This document shows positions 42,624-51,213 of a stretch of 64,000 nucleotides of DNA, in pieces. Position numbers and translations under genes: made by a program. Numbering within the stretch: position 1 is the stretch's first letter; each line of letters starts with the position of its first letter. The notes under the pieces are model-generated. The model did no database searches and had not been told where the DNA came from. It saw only the letters and a program-made list of their open reading frames with translations. The stretch is from Bacteroidota bacterium (GTDB lineage: Bacteria; Bacteroidota; Bacteroidia; Cytophagales; Cytophagaceae): assembly GCA_023428135.1 (NCBI GenBank), contig JAEYZG010000009.1, forward strand, positions 48,890 to 112,889, in the 5' to 3' direction.

Positions 42624-45008
42624 ATGAGTGTTGTTTTTGAAAAAGGCAAAAAACAAAATTTAAACCTTGTACTTTTAATTATTCTCACAGGATTTCTAAC
42701 GTATTGGAGTTATGTCCCTGTTCTGAAGAATAAATTTACAAATTGGGACGATCCGAATTACGTTACTGAAAGTCCGTTTATAGACCTTATAGAGAAAGGG
42801 GTTTATAAACCCTATTTTACAGAGAATCATATGGGTAATTACCATCCATTTTCTCTTATTTCCCTATCATTAGATTATCAATCAGATAAATATAATCCTT
42901 TATCCTATCACAGAACAAATCTTATTCTGCATATTTTAAATTCATTTCTGGTATTTCTGTTGATATACAGGTTACTTGGAAATAGTTATACCGCATTTTT
43001 TACAGCTTTATTATTCGGAGTCCATCCGATACATGCAGAATCTGTGGCCTGGATAGCCGAAAGAAAGGATGTTCTGTTCTCTTTTTTCTTCCTTATCTCG
43101 CTATGGCTTTATGCAGGATTCGCTAAAGAAAAGAATTATTTTTCTTACTGGCTTTCTCTGGCCTTCTTTATTTTCAGCCTGTTGTCAAAGGGAATGGCAG
43201 TTTCTCTTGCACCTACTCTGGTTTTGGTAGATTATTTTTATGGGAGAAATATAAAATCAACGAGAGTAATTTTAGAGAAAATTCCATTTTTTTTGCTGGC
43301 CTTGTTTTTTGGAGTATTAGCTGTTTATGCCCAAAGTTTAGGACCCGATACAGAAGGGATCCCGGATTATAAATTGTTTAAGCGATTGGTATTTGCGGGA
43401 TATGGATGCTCTCAATATATTCTTAAGCTAATTTGGCCATATCATCTGGTTGCTTTTTATCCATATCCTAAAACAGAGATACCTTACTACTATTATTTTG
43501 CTTCCCTTGCTGTCCTTGGCCTTTTTACATGGCTCGTTATTTCCTTTAAAACGAATAAAATAATAATATTCTCTGTTATTTTCTTCATACTGAATATTGT
43601 ACTGGTACTTCAGATACTTCCAGTAGGTAAGGCTATTATGGCTGATCGGTATGCCTATCTTCCTTCTATTGGCTTTTTCCTTTTGCTGGTATTTGCTATT
43701 GAAAAAGCTCTGAGTTTCAAGAAGGGATACATGATTGCAGGTGGAATACTATCTTTTTATATTCTGGCTCTTGGAGTTTATAATTATAAACAAGTACAAG
43801 TGTGGAAAGACAGCTTTTCTTTGTGGACCTATGCAATAGACCATATCCCTTCTGATGTGGCTTATAATAACAGAGGTGTTGAGTTTAATAAAAGCGGTGA
43901 ATACAAACAGGCAATTGATGATTTTAATAAAGCGTTGGAGCTAAATCCAACGCATAAGGAAGCTTATAATAATCTGGGTGTAGCGCTTGCAAATCTTGGT
44001 AAAAATAAGGATGCAATTGTAGCATATAATAATGTTCTGAAAATTTATCCTACCTATGTAAATGCTCTTTATAACAGAGGCAATTCTTATGCAAAGCTTA
44101 AGGAATTGAATATAGCGTTAAAAGACTATGATCAGGTACTAAAGCTTGATCCCAAGTATTTATCTGTTTACAATAACAGAGGACTTGTTCTGAAAGGTCT
44201 TGGCAGATTGAAGGAAGCATTGAATGATTTTGATAAAGCTATCCTTCATGATCCTCTTAATGCAGATTCATACAGTAACAGAAGCTTGGTGAAATATGCA
44301 TTGAATGATATTAAAGGGGCAATGGACGACAGTCAAAAGGCTATATCAATTAACCCAAATGTGACTGCTTCATACCTCCACAGCGGAATTGCAAAATGCA
44401 GGGTTAATGATTTTATAGGTGCATTGGAAGATTTTAATAAGGCAATTGCTATTAACCCTTCTGATAAGGAGATTTATCTTAACAGAGGTATAACTTATTA
44501 TTACATACAGTCTTTGGACCTTGCCCTTAAGGATTATAATAAAGCTATTGAGCTGGATTCTTCATATGGTGAGGCATTATTGAATAGGGGAATATTGAAG
44601 GCCAATATAGGAAATGTTAAAGGTGCATTAAGTGATTATGCTAAAGCAATAATTATTATTCCTGACAATCCCCTGGTATATGGTAATCGTGCCATTCTAA
44701 GATTTGCATCAAATGATTTTAAGGCTGTTATAGAAGATCTTAATAAAGCTATCCTTCTTGATCCTGCTTATGCAGATGCATATTGTAACAGAGGACTAGC
44801 CAAGGCCAATCAGGGAGATAAGGCTGGAGCGATGAAAGATTATAACAAAGCTTTGGAATTAGATAAATCTTTCGGGCTGGCTTACAATAATAGAGGAGTG
44901 TTACGCTATCAGTCAGGAGATAAGAAGGGCGGATGTGAAGACTGGCATGAAGCGCTCAAACTTAATTTTGAAGGTAGTAAGGCATTTATACAGGCTTACT
45001 GTAAATAA
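42624..45008 (+). CDS. Membrane GT-C (TMTC-like) protein with C-terminal TPR repeats
   Basis: Protein of 794 residues combining a polytopic N-terminal half (about 1-395, roughly ten helices) with a TPR-rich C-terminal half. The membrane part carries FTNWDDPNYV (acidic pair in loop 1), HPIHAESVAWIAERKDVLFSFFF and ADRYAYLPSIGFF, features of PMT/TMTC-type GT-C glycosyltransferases using lipid-linked sugars. From about residue 409 some eleven TPR motifs follow with AYNNRGxxxxxxGxxxxAIxDFxKALELNP character. The TPRs probably bind acceptor proteins, so protein glycosylation at the envelope is a reasonable inference. No partner genes visible. Confidence 0.85.
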   Translation: MSVVFEKGKKQNLNLVLLIILTGFLTYWSYVPVLKNKFTNWDDPNYVTESPFIDLIEKGVYKPYFTENHMGNYHPFSLISLSLDYQSDKYNPLSYHRTNLILHILNSFLVFLLIYRLLGNSYTAFFTALLFGVHPIHAESVAWIAERKDVLFSFFFLISLWLYAGFAKEKNYFSYWLSLAFFIFSLLSKGMAVSLAPTLVLVDYFYGRNIKSTRVILEKIPFFLLALFFGVLAVYAQSLGPDTEGIPDYKLFKRLVFAGYGCSQYILKLIWPYHLVAFYPYPKTEIPYYYYFASLAVLGLFTWLVISFKTNKIIIFSVIFFILNIVLVLQILPVGKAIMADRYAYLPSIGFFLLLVFAIEKALSFKKGYMIAGGILSFYILALGVYNYKQVQVWKDSFSLWTYAIDHIPSDVAYNNRGVEFNKSGEYKQAIDDFNKALELNPTHKEAYNNLGVALANLGKNKDAIVAYNNVLKIYPTYVNALYNRGNSYAKLKELNIALKDYDQVLKLDPKYLSVYNNRGLVLKGLGRLKEALNDFDKAILHDPLNADSYSNRSLVKYALNDIKGAMDDSQKAISINPNVTASYLHSGIAKCRVNDFIGALEDFNKAIAINPSDKEIYLNRGITYYYIQSLDLALKDYNKAIELDSSYGEALLNRGILKANIGNVKGALSDYAKAIIIIPDNPLVYGNRAILRFASNDFKAVIEDLNKAILLDPAYADAYCNRGLAKANQGDKAGAMKDYNKALELDKSFGLAYNNRGVLRYQSGDKKGGCEDWHEALKLNFEGSKAFIQAYCK

Positions 45009-45058
45009 ATGAAAAGCATGGAGTTCAAGAGAGAAATAGGCAATTTCTTATTTTCTTT

Positions 45059-45367
45059 TTATGAGTTTAGAAAATAAGTAACGAACTCTAAAATCAATGT
45101 TTTGGCTGCTGGCTGAAGTTCAATAGAATTAGTAGCTAGGTGAGAGGTGAAATCAGCCAATAGCTCATCTATACGAAGTAGCTGATCTTTTCTTTCCAGA
45201 TTTTTGTGAAAAGAAATAAATTCGACAAAAAGATTTAATCTTAATACCTCAGTAGATTTTGGAATATCATCTGTATCGGCCTTTAAATCCAGAAACTTTA
45301 ATGTCGCCTCCTCCAGTTCTTGCTGAAAGAATTCATAAGGGGGCATATCGTCCAGAGATGAAGACAT
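45059..45367 (-). CDS. Hypothetical helical protein
   Basis: Small soluble protein of 102 residues, mostly helical and acidic (MSSSLDDMPPYEFFQQELEEATLKFLDLKADTDD, LIEELLADFTSH-like segments). It lies 17 bases downstream of the OmpA/PD40 gene stop, so is probably co-transcribed and perhaps related to it. No family recognised. Confidence 0.65.
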   Translation of the reverse strand: MSSSLDDMPPYEFFQQELEEATLKFLDLKADTDDIPKSTEVLRLNLFVEFISFHKNLERKDQLLRIDELLADFTSHLATNSIELQPAAKTLILEFVTYFLNS

Positions 45368-45384
45368 TTTGATATCAGTAGATT

Positions 45385-47424
45385 TTAATTCTTTTCAGGT
45401 CTGATAATTTCAAATTCAACTCTTCTGTTGATTCGTTTATCTTCATCAGTCTTTTCCTCTATAATTGGCTTCTGGTTTCCGAATCCAAGCGCTTCAACTC
45501 GGTCAGGCTCTATTTGCCCTTTGGCAATGATATAGTCTTTTATAGCCTGAGCTCTTTTTTGAGATAATTTCAAATTAAGGTCAGAGTTTCCATCAGAGTC
45601 TGTGTGTCCTGAAATTCTAAGCTTAAGAGTAGGGTTGTCCAGGAGAAAATTTACAACCTTGTCAAGATCAGGCTCCATCTCTGTAAGTATTTTGGAGCTT
45701 CCTCCTTCAAACTCAATGGAGGCAAATTTCCATTTGTTATATTTCAGACCTGGTGTATGAAGGTTTAAAGTAGTATCGCCATCCAGGTGAAATTTTTGCT
45801 CCACTCTGAAGAAATCCTCTCCCTGAATAACTAGCAAGTAGTCATTGTTGTCTATCAGATCAAATTCAAATGATCCATCAGGCCTCATAAACTTTGGTGC
45901 TACCTCAATACCATTTGTCAAATCGATAATTGAAACAATACCCTTGTATGGGTTTCCTGTGGTAGTATCAATTAGAGATCCTGAAAATTTAATATTGGCA
46001 GTTGGCTGTGCTTCCATTGGAAGAGGAAAGCTATATAAATCCAGATTCTTTGGGTCTATTACTTCTGTCTTAGCATAAAAAAGGTCTTTGGACTTTGGGT
46101 CAATTGTAAAATAATACTCTTCTCCTTGTCCGTTTACCAGCGGTCCTATGTTTTTAGGCTCACTCCATCTTCCGTTTAACTTTACCGATTTATAAATATC
46201 CATTGTCCGAAAGCTGTAATCAGAAGAATCAAGATCGCCAAAGTTCAGCAACTGGCCATTTGAACTAAAGTAAAATACATCATGAGCAGCATGGTAAAAG
46301 GGGCTTACTTCATTACCTCTAGTATTGAATATTGGTCCCAAATTCTGTGCAGGTGCCCAGCCTTTTGGTGTCTTATAAGTAAAGTAAATGTCAGAGAGTC
46401 CAAATCCGCCAATGCGATCAGATGCAAAGTAAAGTGTATCTTCAGAATGTGAAAGGGTAGGGTGCGAATCCCACGATACGCTGTTTACTTGAGGCCCAAG
46501 GTTTTCCGGTACTGTCCATGTGGAGTCCTTAAAATAGCTTACGTAAATATCGCAGCTTCCCATACAGTCTCTGCAGTCGTATTTATATTCTTCAACAATA
46601 CATCTGCTGAAGAACAATGTTTTGCCATCTCTGCTGAGGTAGGCAGAACCTTCATTGCAATGAGAATTTATGACATTGGAGAAAGGATAAGATTCATCCC
46701 AGAAGCCGTCATAATTTTTGCTTACATACAATTCTTCATTTTCTCTGAAAGACAATTTCGTAGCACTCAGCTCTTTTTTTCTTTTTGTAAATACAAGTAA
46801 ATCCTGCTCTGCATGGTAACTTGGGCCGTAATCAGGGAATTTATTGTCATTTACAAGCTCTCCCATGTTAAGAAATACACTTTTGGGAGGTCTTAGTGTA
46901 TCGATGGCTTTTCTGTATTCCACAAGATCATAATAATACTGAAGCGGAACATAATATTCCTTTTTGTCAGTATTTAATGTGTCATAATGTAGTAATATTT
47001 TTCTGAGTTCTTTACCTCTATGGTGTTTGAGAATAATACGATAAAGGGATTTTGCTTTATTCCCACTGCCGAAATGTTCATACAGCTGAGCTAGTTTCCA
47101 CAGTAATACAGGGTTTTGGGAGAAGTTGTTTATTCCGAAGTTGCTTATATAGTTTTCAAGCACAGGAAGTAATGCTGCATAGTTTTTCTGGTCCTCTAGT
47201 TTTCGGATCAAAGCCAGTTGCTTAGGATCTTGATAGAAGGGGATTTTGTTGAGATTTTTAAATTCGAAGGAGAAATTTTCATCAATTCTTTTCAAAGAAT
47301 CAGGATTTCCCAAAGAAACATCTCTTGTAGTATAATTTTTTTTGTTTCTCTGTGCAGTAGCAGTTTGAAAACTAAAAAAAATAAACTGGGTTATGATTAT
47401 GATTAATAAACTATGAGACCTCAT
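45385..47424 (-). CDS. OmpA family protein with PD40/WD40-like repeats
   Basis: Outer-membrane protein of about 679 residues starting at ATG 47424 (signal peptide MRSHSLLIIIITQFIFFSFQTATAQ); an in-frame ATG at 47466 is less likely. The N-terminal helical part (about 60-160) resembles tetratricopeptide repeats; PD40-like blades follow with NEGSAYLSRDGKTLFFSRC, SHPTLSHSEDTLYFASDRIGGFGLSDIYFT and related repeats (about 250-460); a carboxypeptidase-like segment; then a C-terminal OmpA domain LRISGHTDSDGNSDLNLKLSQKRAQAIKDYI (about 600-679) that binds peptidoglycan. This layout is typical of T9SS/gliding-related or envelope-anchoring Bacteroidota proteins. Confidence 0.9.
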   Translation of the reverse strand: MRSHSLLIIIITQFIFFSFQTATAQRNKKNYTTRDVSLGNPDSLKRIDENFSFEFKNLNKIPFYQDPKQLALIRKLEDQKNYAALLPVLENYISNFGINNFSQNPVLLWKLAQLYEHFGSGNKAKSLYRIILKHHRGKELRKILLHYDTLNTDKKEYYVPLQYYYDLVEYRKAIDTLRPPKSVFLNMGELVNDNKFPDYGPSYHAEQDLLVFTKRKKELSATKLSFRENEELYVSKNYDGFWDESYPFSNVINSHCNEGSAYLSRDGKTLFFSRCIVEEYKYDCRDCMGSCDIYVSYFKDSTWTVPENLGPQVNSVSWDSHPTLSHSEDTLYFASDRIGGFGLSDIYFTYKTPKGWAPAQNLGPIFNTRGNEVSPFYHAAHDVFYFSSNGQLLNFGDLDSSDYSFRTMDIYKSVKLNGRWSEPKNIGPLVNGQGEEYYFTIDPKSKDLFYAKTEVIDPKNLDLYSFPLPMEAQPTANIKFSGSLIDTTTGNPYKGIVSIIDLTNGIEVAPKFMRPDGSFEFDLIDNNDYLLVIQGEDFFRVEQKFHLDGDTTLNLHTPGLKYNKWKFASIEFEGGSSKILTEMEPDLDKVVNFLLDNPTLKLRISGHTDSDGNSDLNLKLSQKRAQAIKDYIIAKGQIEPDRVEALGFGNQKPIIEEKTDEDKRINRRVEFEIIRPEKN

Positions 47425-47511
47425 TAAGCGCTTCAAAATAAATTCTGCCTCAGACACTAACGACAAAGTACATGATATATGATATAAAAATCAAGTTTGA
47501 AAACGAAATAA

Positions 47512-47585
47512 TTGGCACGAGGGTTGTAAACATTTAATTCTGCATATTATTTTGCGAAAAACTAATAACTTGTGCCAACTTGGCA
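47512..47585 (+). promoter_or_regulatory. Putative lon regulatory region
   Basis: TTGGCACG-AGGG-TTGTA (47512-47528) matches the sigma-54 -24/-12 consensus with exact spacing except for T in place of C at the -12 GC. A 13-base palindrome TGCCAA-C-TTGGCA (47573-47585) lies 31 bases before the lon start. A separate TTG plus -7-like TATTATTTTG is also present at about 47524-47553. Which of these acts is unknown. Confidence 0.4.
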
Positions 47586-47615
47586 ACAAAATCGTAAAAA
47601 GGGAAGGGATAGAAA

Positions 47616-50126
47616 ATGAATAATAAAAAGAAGGAGAGCATATCAATTTTTTTACCTAAGTTTTTAGAAGGTGATACCGGGGAAATGATCCCCCTTTTAT
47701 CTCCCGAGGAAGAAGAGGAACTTAATAAAGAAGGAACACCTGAAGAATTACCTATACTGCCTGTCAGAAATACTGTATTGTTTCCTGGTGTTGTGATCCC
47801 GATTACGGTTGGAAGACAAAAATCAATAAGACTTGTAAAAAAAGCCTATAAAGGAAATAGAATCATAGGCGTTGTGGCTCAGGAAAATGCTACTACTGAG
47901 GAGCCTCAGATACAAGATCTTTATAAAGTCGGAACGGTTGCAAAAATCCTGAAAATGCTGGTAATGCCTGATGGTAATACTACTATTATCATACAAGGGA
48001 TGAAGAGGTTTCAGATAGAGGATGTATTTCAGGAAAACCCATTTATAATTGCCAAAGTAAAAATTCTTGAAGAGAACTTTCCTGATATCAAAAAGAAGGA
48101 AGTAAAAGCACTGCTTCAATCACTTAAAGATTCTGCAAATAAAATTTTAAAGCTAAATCCGGAAATTCCGCAGGATGCACAGATAGCTCTAAATAATATT
48201 GAAAGTCCTTCTTTCCTGACTCATTTTCTTTCTTCTAATATCAATACAGAGGTAAAGGAGAAACAAAATCTGCTGGAGATCAATGATGGTCTGAAGAGAG
48301 CAACGCTCTTACTGGAGTATATGATGAAGGAAATTCAGATGCTTGAACTGAAGCAGGAAATCCAAAGCAAAGTTCACTCTGATATAGATCAGCAGCAAAG
48401 AGATTATTATCTGCGTCAGCAAATTAAAGTATTGCAAGATGAGCTTGGATACGAATCGTCTGACCAGGATATTGATAACCTGAAAAAGAAGGTAGAAAAC
48501 AAGCAATGGCCTGAGGCTGTAGCTAAACATTTCCACAAGGAGCTTGAGAAAATCGAACGCATGAATCCAATGGCGTCCGAATATCCCCTTTCCATGAACT
48601 ACGTGGAATTTCTTGCAGAACTACCTTGGAATGAATACAGCAAAGACACTTTTAATCTTAAAAGAGCTAAGAAAATCCTTGATGAGGATCATTTCGGACT
48701 CGAAAAAGTAAAGGAAAGGATTATTGAATATCTGGCAGTTCTGAAGTTGAAGAACAATATGAAAGCGCCAATCCTTTGCTTGTATGGCCCTCCAGGTGTT
48801 GGAAAAACCTCTTTAGGAAAGTCCATTGCCAAAGCTTTGAACCGAAAGTATGTCAGAATGTCATTAGGCGGTGTTAAGGATGAGGCAGAAATTCGTGGGC
48901 ATAGAAAAACTTATGTGGGTGCAATGCCCGGCAGAATTATTTACAATATCAAAAAAGTACAGAGCTCTAATCCTGTATTTATTCTTGATGAAATAGATAA
49001 AATCGGTTCGGATTTCAGAGGGGATCCTTCTTCTGCTTTATTAGAAGTACTTGATCCGGAGCAGAATTCTACTTTTATAGACAATTATCTTGAAGTAGAA
49101 TATGATCTCTCAAAAATCTTATTCATTGCCACTGCAAACTCTCTTGATACAATTCATCCTGCTCTTCTGGATAGAATGGAAATCATTGAAATCAATGGAT
49201 ATACTCTTGAGGAAAAAGCTCATATTGCCAAAGATTACCTGATTCCAAAGCAAAAAGAGGAACATGGCCTGAAAGAGGAAGATGTTCAGTTCAGTAAAAA
49301 AGCGGTTAATAAAATTATTGAAGATTATACCAGGGAATCTGGAGTCAGAAATCTTAACAGAAAAATAGGTGCGGCAGTAAGAGGCGTGGCTAAGTGTGTT
49401 GCAATGGAAGAGAAGTATAATAAGCTACTGGAACCGGAAGATGTTGTTAAATTGCTTGGACCTGAAGATTTTGAAAGAGAGATTTATCAGGATAATGAGC
49501 TGGCAGGAATTGTTACCGGACTTGCATGGACTTCACATGGTGGAGAAATCTTGTTTATCGAATCCAGCCTGAACAAAGGAAGAGGAAAAGTAATTTTGTC
49601 AGGCCAATTAGGAGAGGTAATGAAAGAGTCTGCAACTGCAGCTTTGTCATACTTGAAAGCCAATGCTGAAAAATTCGGCATCAATCATAAAATTTTTGAT
49701 CATTACGATTTGCACATTCACGTTCCTGCAGGAGCAGTTCCCAAAGACGGGCCTTCCGCCGGAATTACAATCTTTACATCCCTGGCCTCAATATTTACGC
49801 AGAGAAAGGTAAAAAGAAATATAGCCATGACAGGTGAAATAACACTTAGAGGAATTGTGTTACCTGTCGGCGGAATCAAAGAAAAAATTCTGGCTGCCAA
49901 AAGAGCCGGAATTAAAGAAATAGTGCTTTCGACAAAGAACAGAAAAGATATATTGGAAATTAAACCTGAGTATATTAAGGATCTGGTAATTAATTATGTA
50001 GATAATGTAGATCAGGTTCTTGAAATCGCTTTGCTTAAAACCAAAGTGAAAAAACCGATAGATCTTTCAGTAATCGAGCCACCGCTTCCGGGAGCTGGCA
50101 AAATGTCTAAAATTGAAATAAACTAA
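47616..50126 (+). CDS. lon: ATP-dependent Lon protease (LonA)
   Basis: Cytosolic AAA+ protease of 836 residues that degrades misfolded and regulatory proteins. In order: N-terminal substrate-binding domain (LPILPVRNTVLFPGVVIPITVGR, about 44-66), coiled linker, AAA+ ATPase with Walker A GPPGVGKTSLGKS (about 391-403) and Walker B PVFILDEIDK, and the C-terminal protease domain with catalytic Ser714 (DGPSAG) and Lys757 (GGIKEK). All catalytic residues are present and length is normal. It is followed by porQ and hslU and preceded by an upstream region with a possible sigma-54-like site. Confidence 0.98.
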   Translation: MNNKKKESISIFLPKFLEGDTGEMIPLLSPEEEEELNKEGTPEELPILPVRNTVLFPGVVIPITVGRQKSIRLVKKAYKGNRIIGVVAQENATTEEPQIQDLYKVGTVAKILKMLVMPDGNTTIIIQGMKRFQIEDVFQENPFIIAKVKILEENFPDIKKKEVKALLQSLKDSANKILKLNPEIPQDAQIALNNIESPSFLTHFLSSNINTEVKEKQNLLEINDGLKRATLLLEYMMKEIQMLELKQEIQSKVHSDIDQQQRDYYLRQQIKVLQDELGYESSDQDIDNLKKKVENKQWPEAVAKHFHKELEKIERMNPMASEYPLSMNYVEFLAELPWNEYSKDTFNLKRAKKILDEDHFGLEKVKERIIEYLAVLKLKNNMKAPILCLYGPPGVGKTSLGKSIAKALNRKYVRMSLGGVKDEAEIRGHRKTYVGAMPGRIIYNIKKVQSSNPVFILDEIDKIGSDFRGDPSSALLEVLDPEQNSTFIDNYLEVEYDLSKILFIATANSLDTIHPALLDRMEIIEINGYTLEEKAHIAKDYLIPKQKEEHGLKEEDVQFSKKAVNKIIEDYTRESGVRNLNRKIGAAVRGVAKCVAMEEKYNKLLEPEDVVKLLGPEDFEREIYQDNELAGIVTGLAWTSHGGEILFIESSLNKGRGKVILSGQLGEVMKESATAALSYLKANAEKFGINHKIFDHYDLHIHVPAGAVPKDGPSAGITIFTSLASIFTQRKVKRNIAMTGEITLRGIVLPVGGIKEKILAAKRAGIKEIVLSTKNRKDILEIKPEYIKDLVINYVDNVDQVLEIALLKTKVKKPIDLSVIEPPLPGAGKMSKIEIN

Positions 50127-50158
50127 ATTATTGTTCGTTTATGAACAAAATAATTTTT
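50125..50158 (+). terminator. Terminator after lon
   Basis: AAATTATTGTTC (50125-50136) pairs with GAACAAAATAATTT (50143-50156) with a two-base bulge, then a T run. It may only partly separate lon from porQ. Confidence 0.7.
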
Positions 50159-50166
50159 TAAAGTAA

Positions 50167-51213
50167 ATGACAATAAGGTTTACATCGCTCTTTTTATTAG
50201 TTTTTGGATTTTCTTATACTATTGCCAAGGCGCAATTAGGTGGCAGAGCATCTTATCAGTTTCTGAATGTCCCTATAAATGCAAGGGTTGCTGGATTGGG
50301 AGGTGTCAATATCTCTCAGCCAGGAATTGACATTAACCTGATGACTCAAAATCCTGCAACACTTTCTGATTCACTCAGGAATTACCTATCTATAAATTAT
50401 TTACCATATCTTGCTGATATAAAGGCTACTATGGTGAATTATGCATTTAATGCAGGTAAGACCGGAACCTGGGGGGTAGGTATGCGATACTTTGATTATG
50501 GTACTTTCAGTGGTGCCGACCTTGCGGGAAATAGTACAGGTGACTTTAAATCAAAGGAGTATGTCTTCACTGTGGCGAAATCTCATACTATTAATCATTT
50601 CACATTAGGAGCCTCGTTAAACCTGGCTTTTTCACAAATTGGAACTTATAATTCTGCTGCACTGCTTACTGATGTGGGAGGTATATTCAGACATCCTGAA
50701 AAAGATTGGGCAATAGGACTTGTAATTAAAAATGTAGGTGTGCCTTTGAAAAAATACGTGCCAGGTGAAACCGTCGATTTACCTACAGATGTTCAGTTAG
50801 GAACAAGCTTCAAGCCTGAACACATGCCGGTAAGACTGTCACTGACAGCTCACCACCTTCACAAATGGGATATAGTTTATGATAATCCAAATCAAAAAGG
50901 CAAAGTAGATTTGAATGGTAATGTAATCAAGGAAAAAGTTTCTTTCGGAAGTAAATTACTAACTCACTTCGCAGTGGGAGCTGAATTTTTGATGTCTAAA
51001 AACTTCCAATTGAGAGCAGGTTATAACTTTTTACGAAGAAAAGAATTAAAAGAAGAAAGTAAATCTGGAGGAGCCGGACTTTCAATAGGTGGTATGGTCA
51101 GGATAAAATATTTTGAATTTGCCTATACCAGATCATTTTATTATATCGGAACAGGTACCAACCATTTTACTCTAACTACAGATTTTAACAGGATATTTAA
51201 AAAGAGGATCTGA
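50167..51213 (+). CDS. porQ: Type IX secretion system protein PorQ
   Basis: Outer-membrane component of the Bacteroidota type IX secretion system, 348 residues. Signal peptide ends IAKAQ; the mature start LGGRASYQFLNVPINARVAGLGGVNISQPG resembles PorQ/PorV-family beta-barrels, and the sequence is glycine and aromatic strand rich throughout. PorQ helps translocate and anchor cargo carrying C-terminal sorting domains, such as those at 3979 and 19025. Its stop overlaps the start of hslU by one base, implying co-translation of the two. Confidence 0.88.
   Translation: MTIRFTSLFLLVFGFSYTIAKAQLGGRASYQFLNVPINARVAGLGGVNISQPGIDINLMTQNPATLSDSLRNYLSINYLPYLADIKATMVNYAFNAGKTGTWGVGMRYFDYGTFSGADLAGNSTGDFKSKEYVFTVAKSHTINHFTLGASLNLAFSQIGTYNSAALLTDVGGIFRHPEKDWAIGLVIKNVGVPLKKYVPGETVDLPTDVQLGTSFKPEHMPVRLSLTAHHLHKWDIVYDNPNQKGKVDLNGNVIKEKVSFGSKLLTHFAVGAEFLMSKNFQLRAGYNFLRRKELKEESKSGGAGLSIGGMVRIKYFEFAYTRSFYYIGTGTNHFTLTTDFNRIFKKRI

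Noticed and set aside
43858..45000. Regularly spaced repeats suggestive of CRISPR
   Set aside because: These are degenerate codons of TPR motifs at about 102-base spacing in an open reading frame; units are not identical and there are no spacers.
45031..45060. Weak hairpin after the TPR glycosyltransferase gene
   Set aside because: Only about six weak pairs; not supported as a terminator.
46450..46480. GGTGCGAATCCC tRNA-like tail
   Set aside because: Within the OmpA/PD40 coding region; no acceptor or anticodon stems fit.
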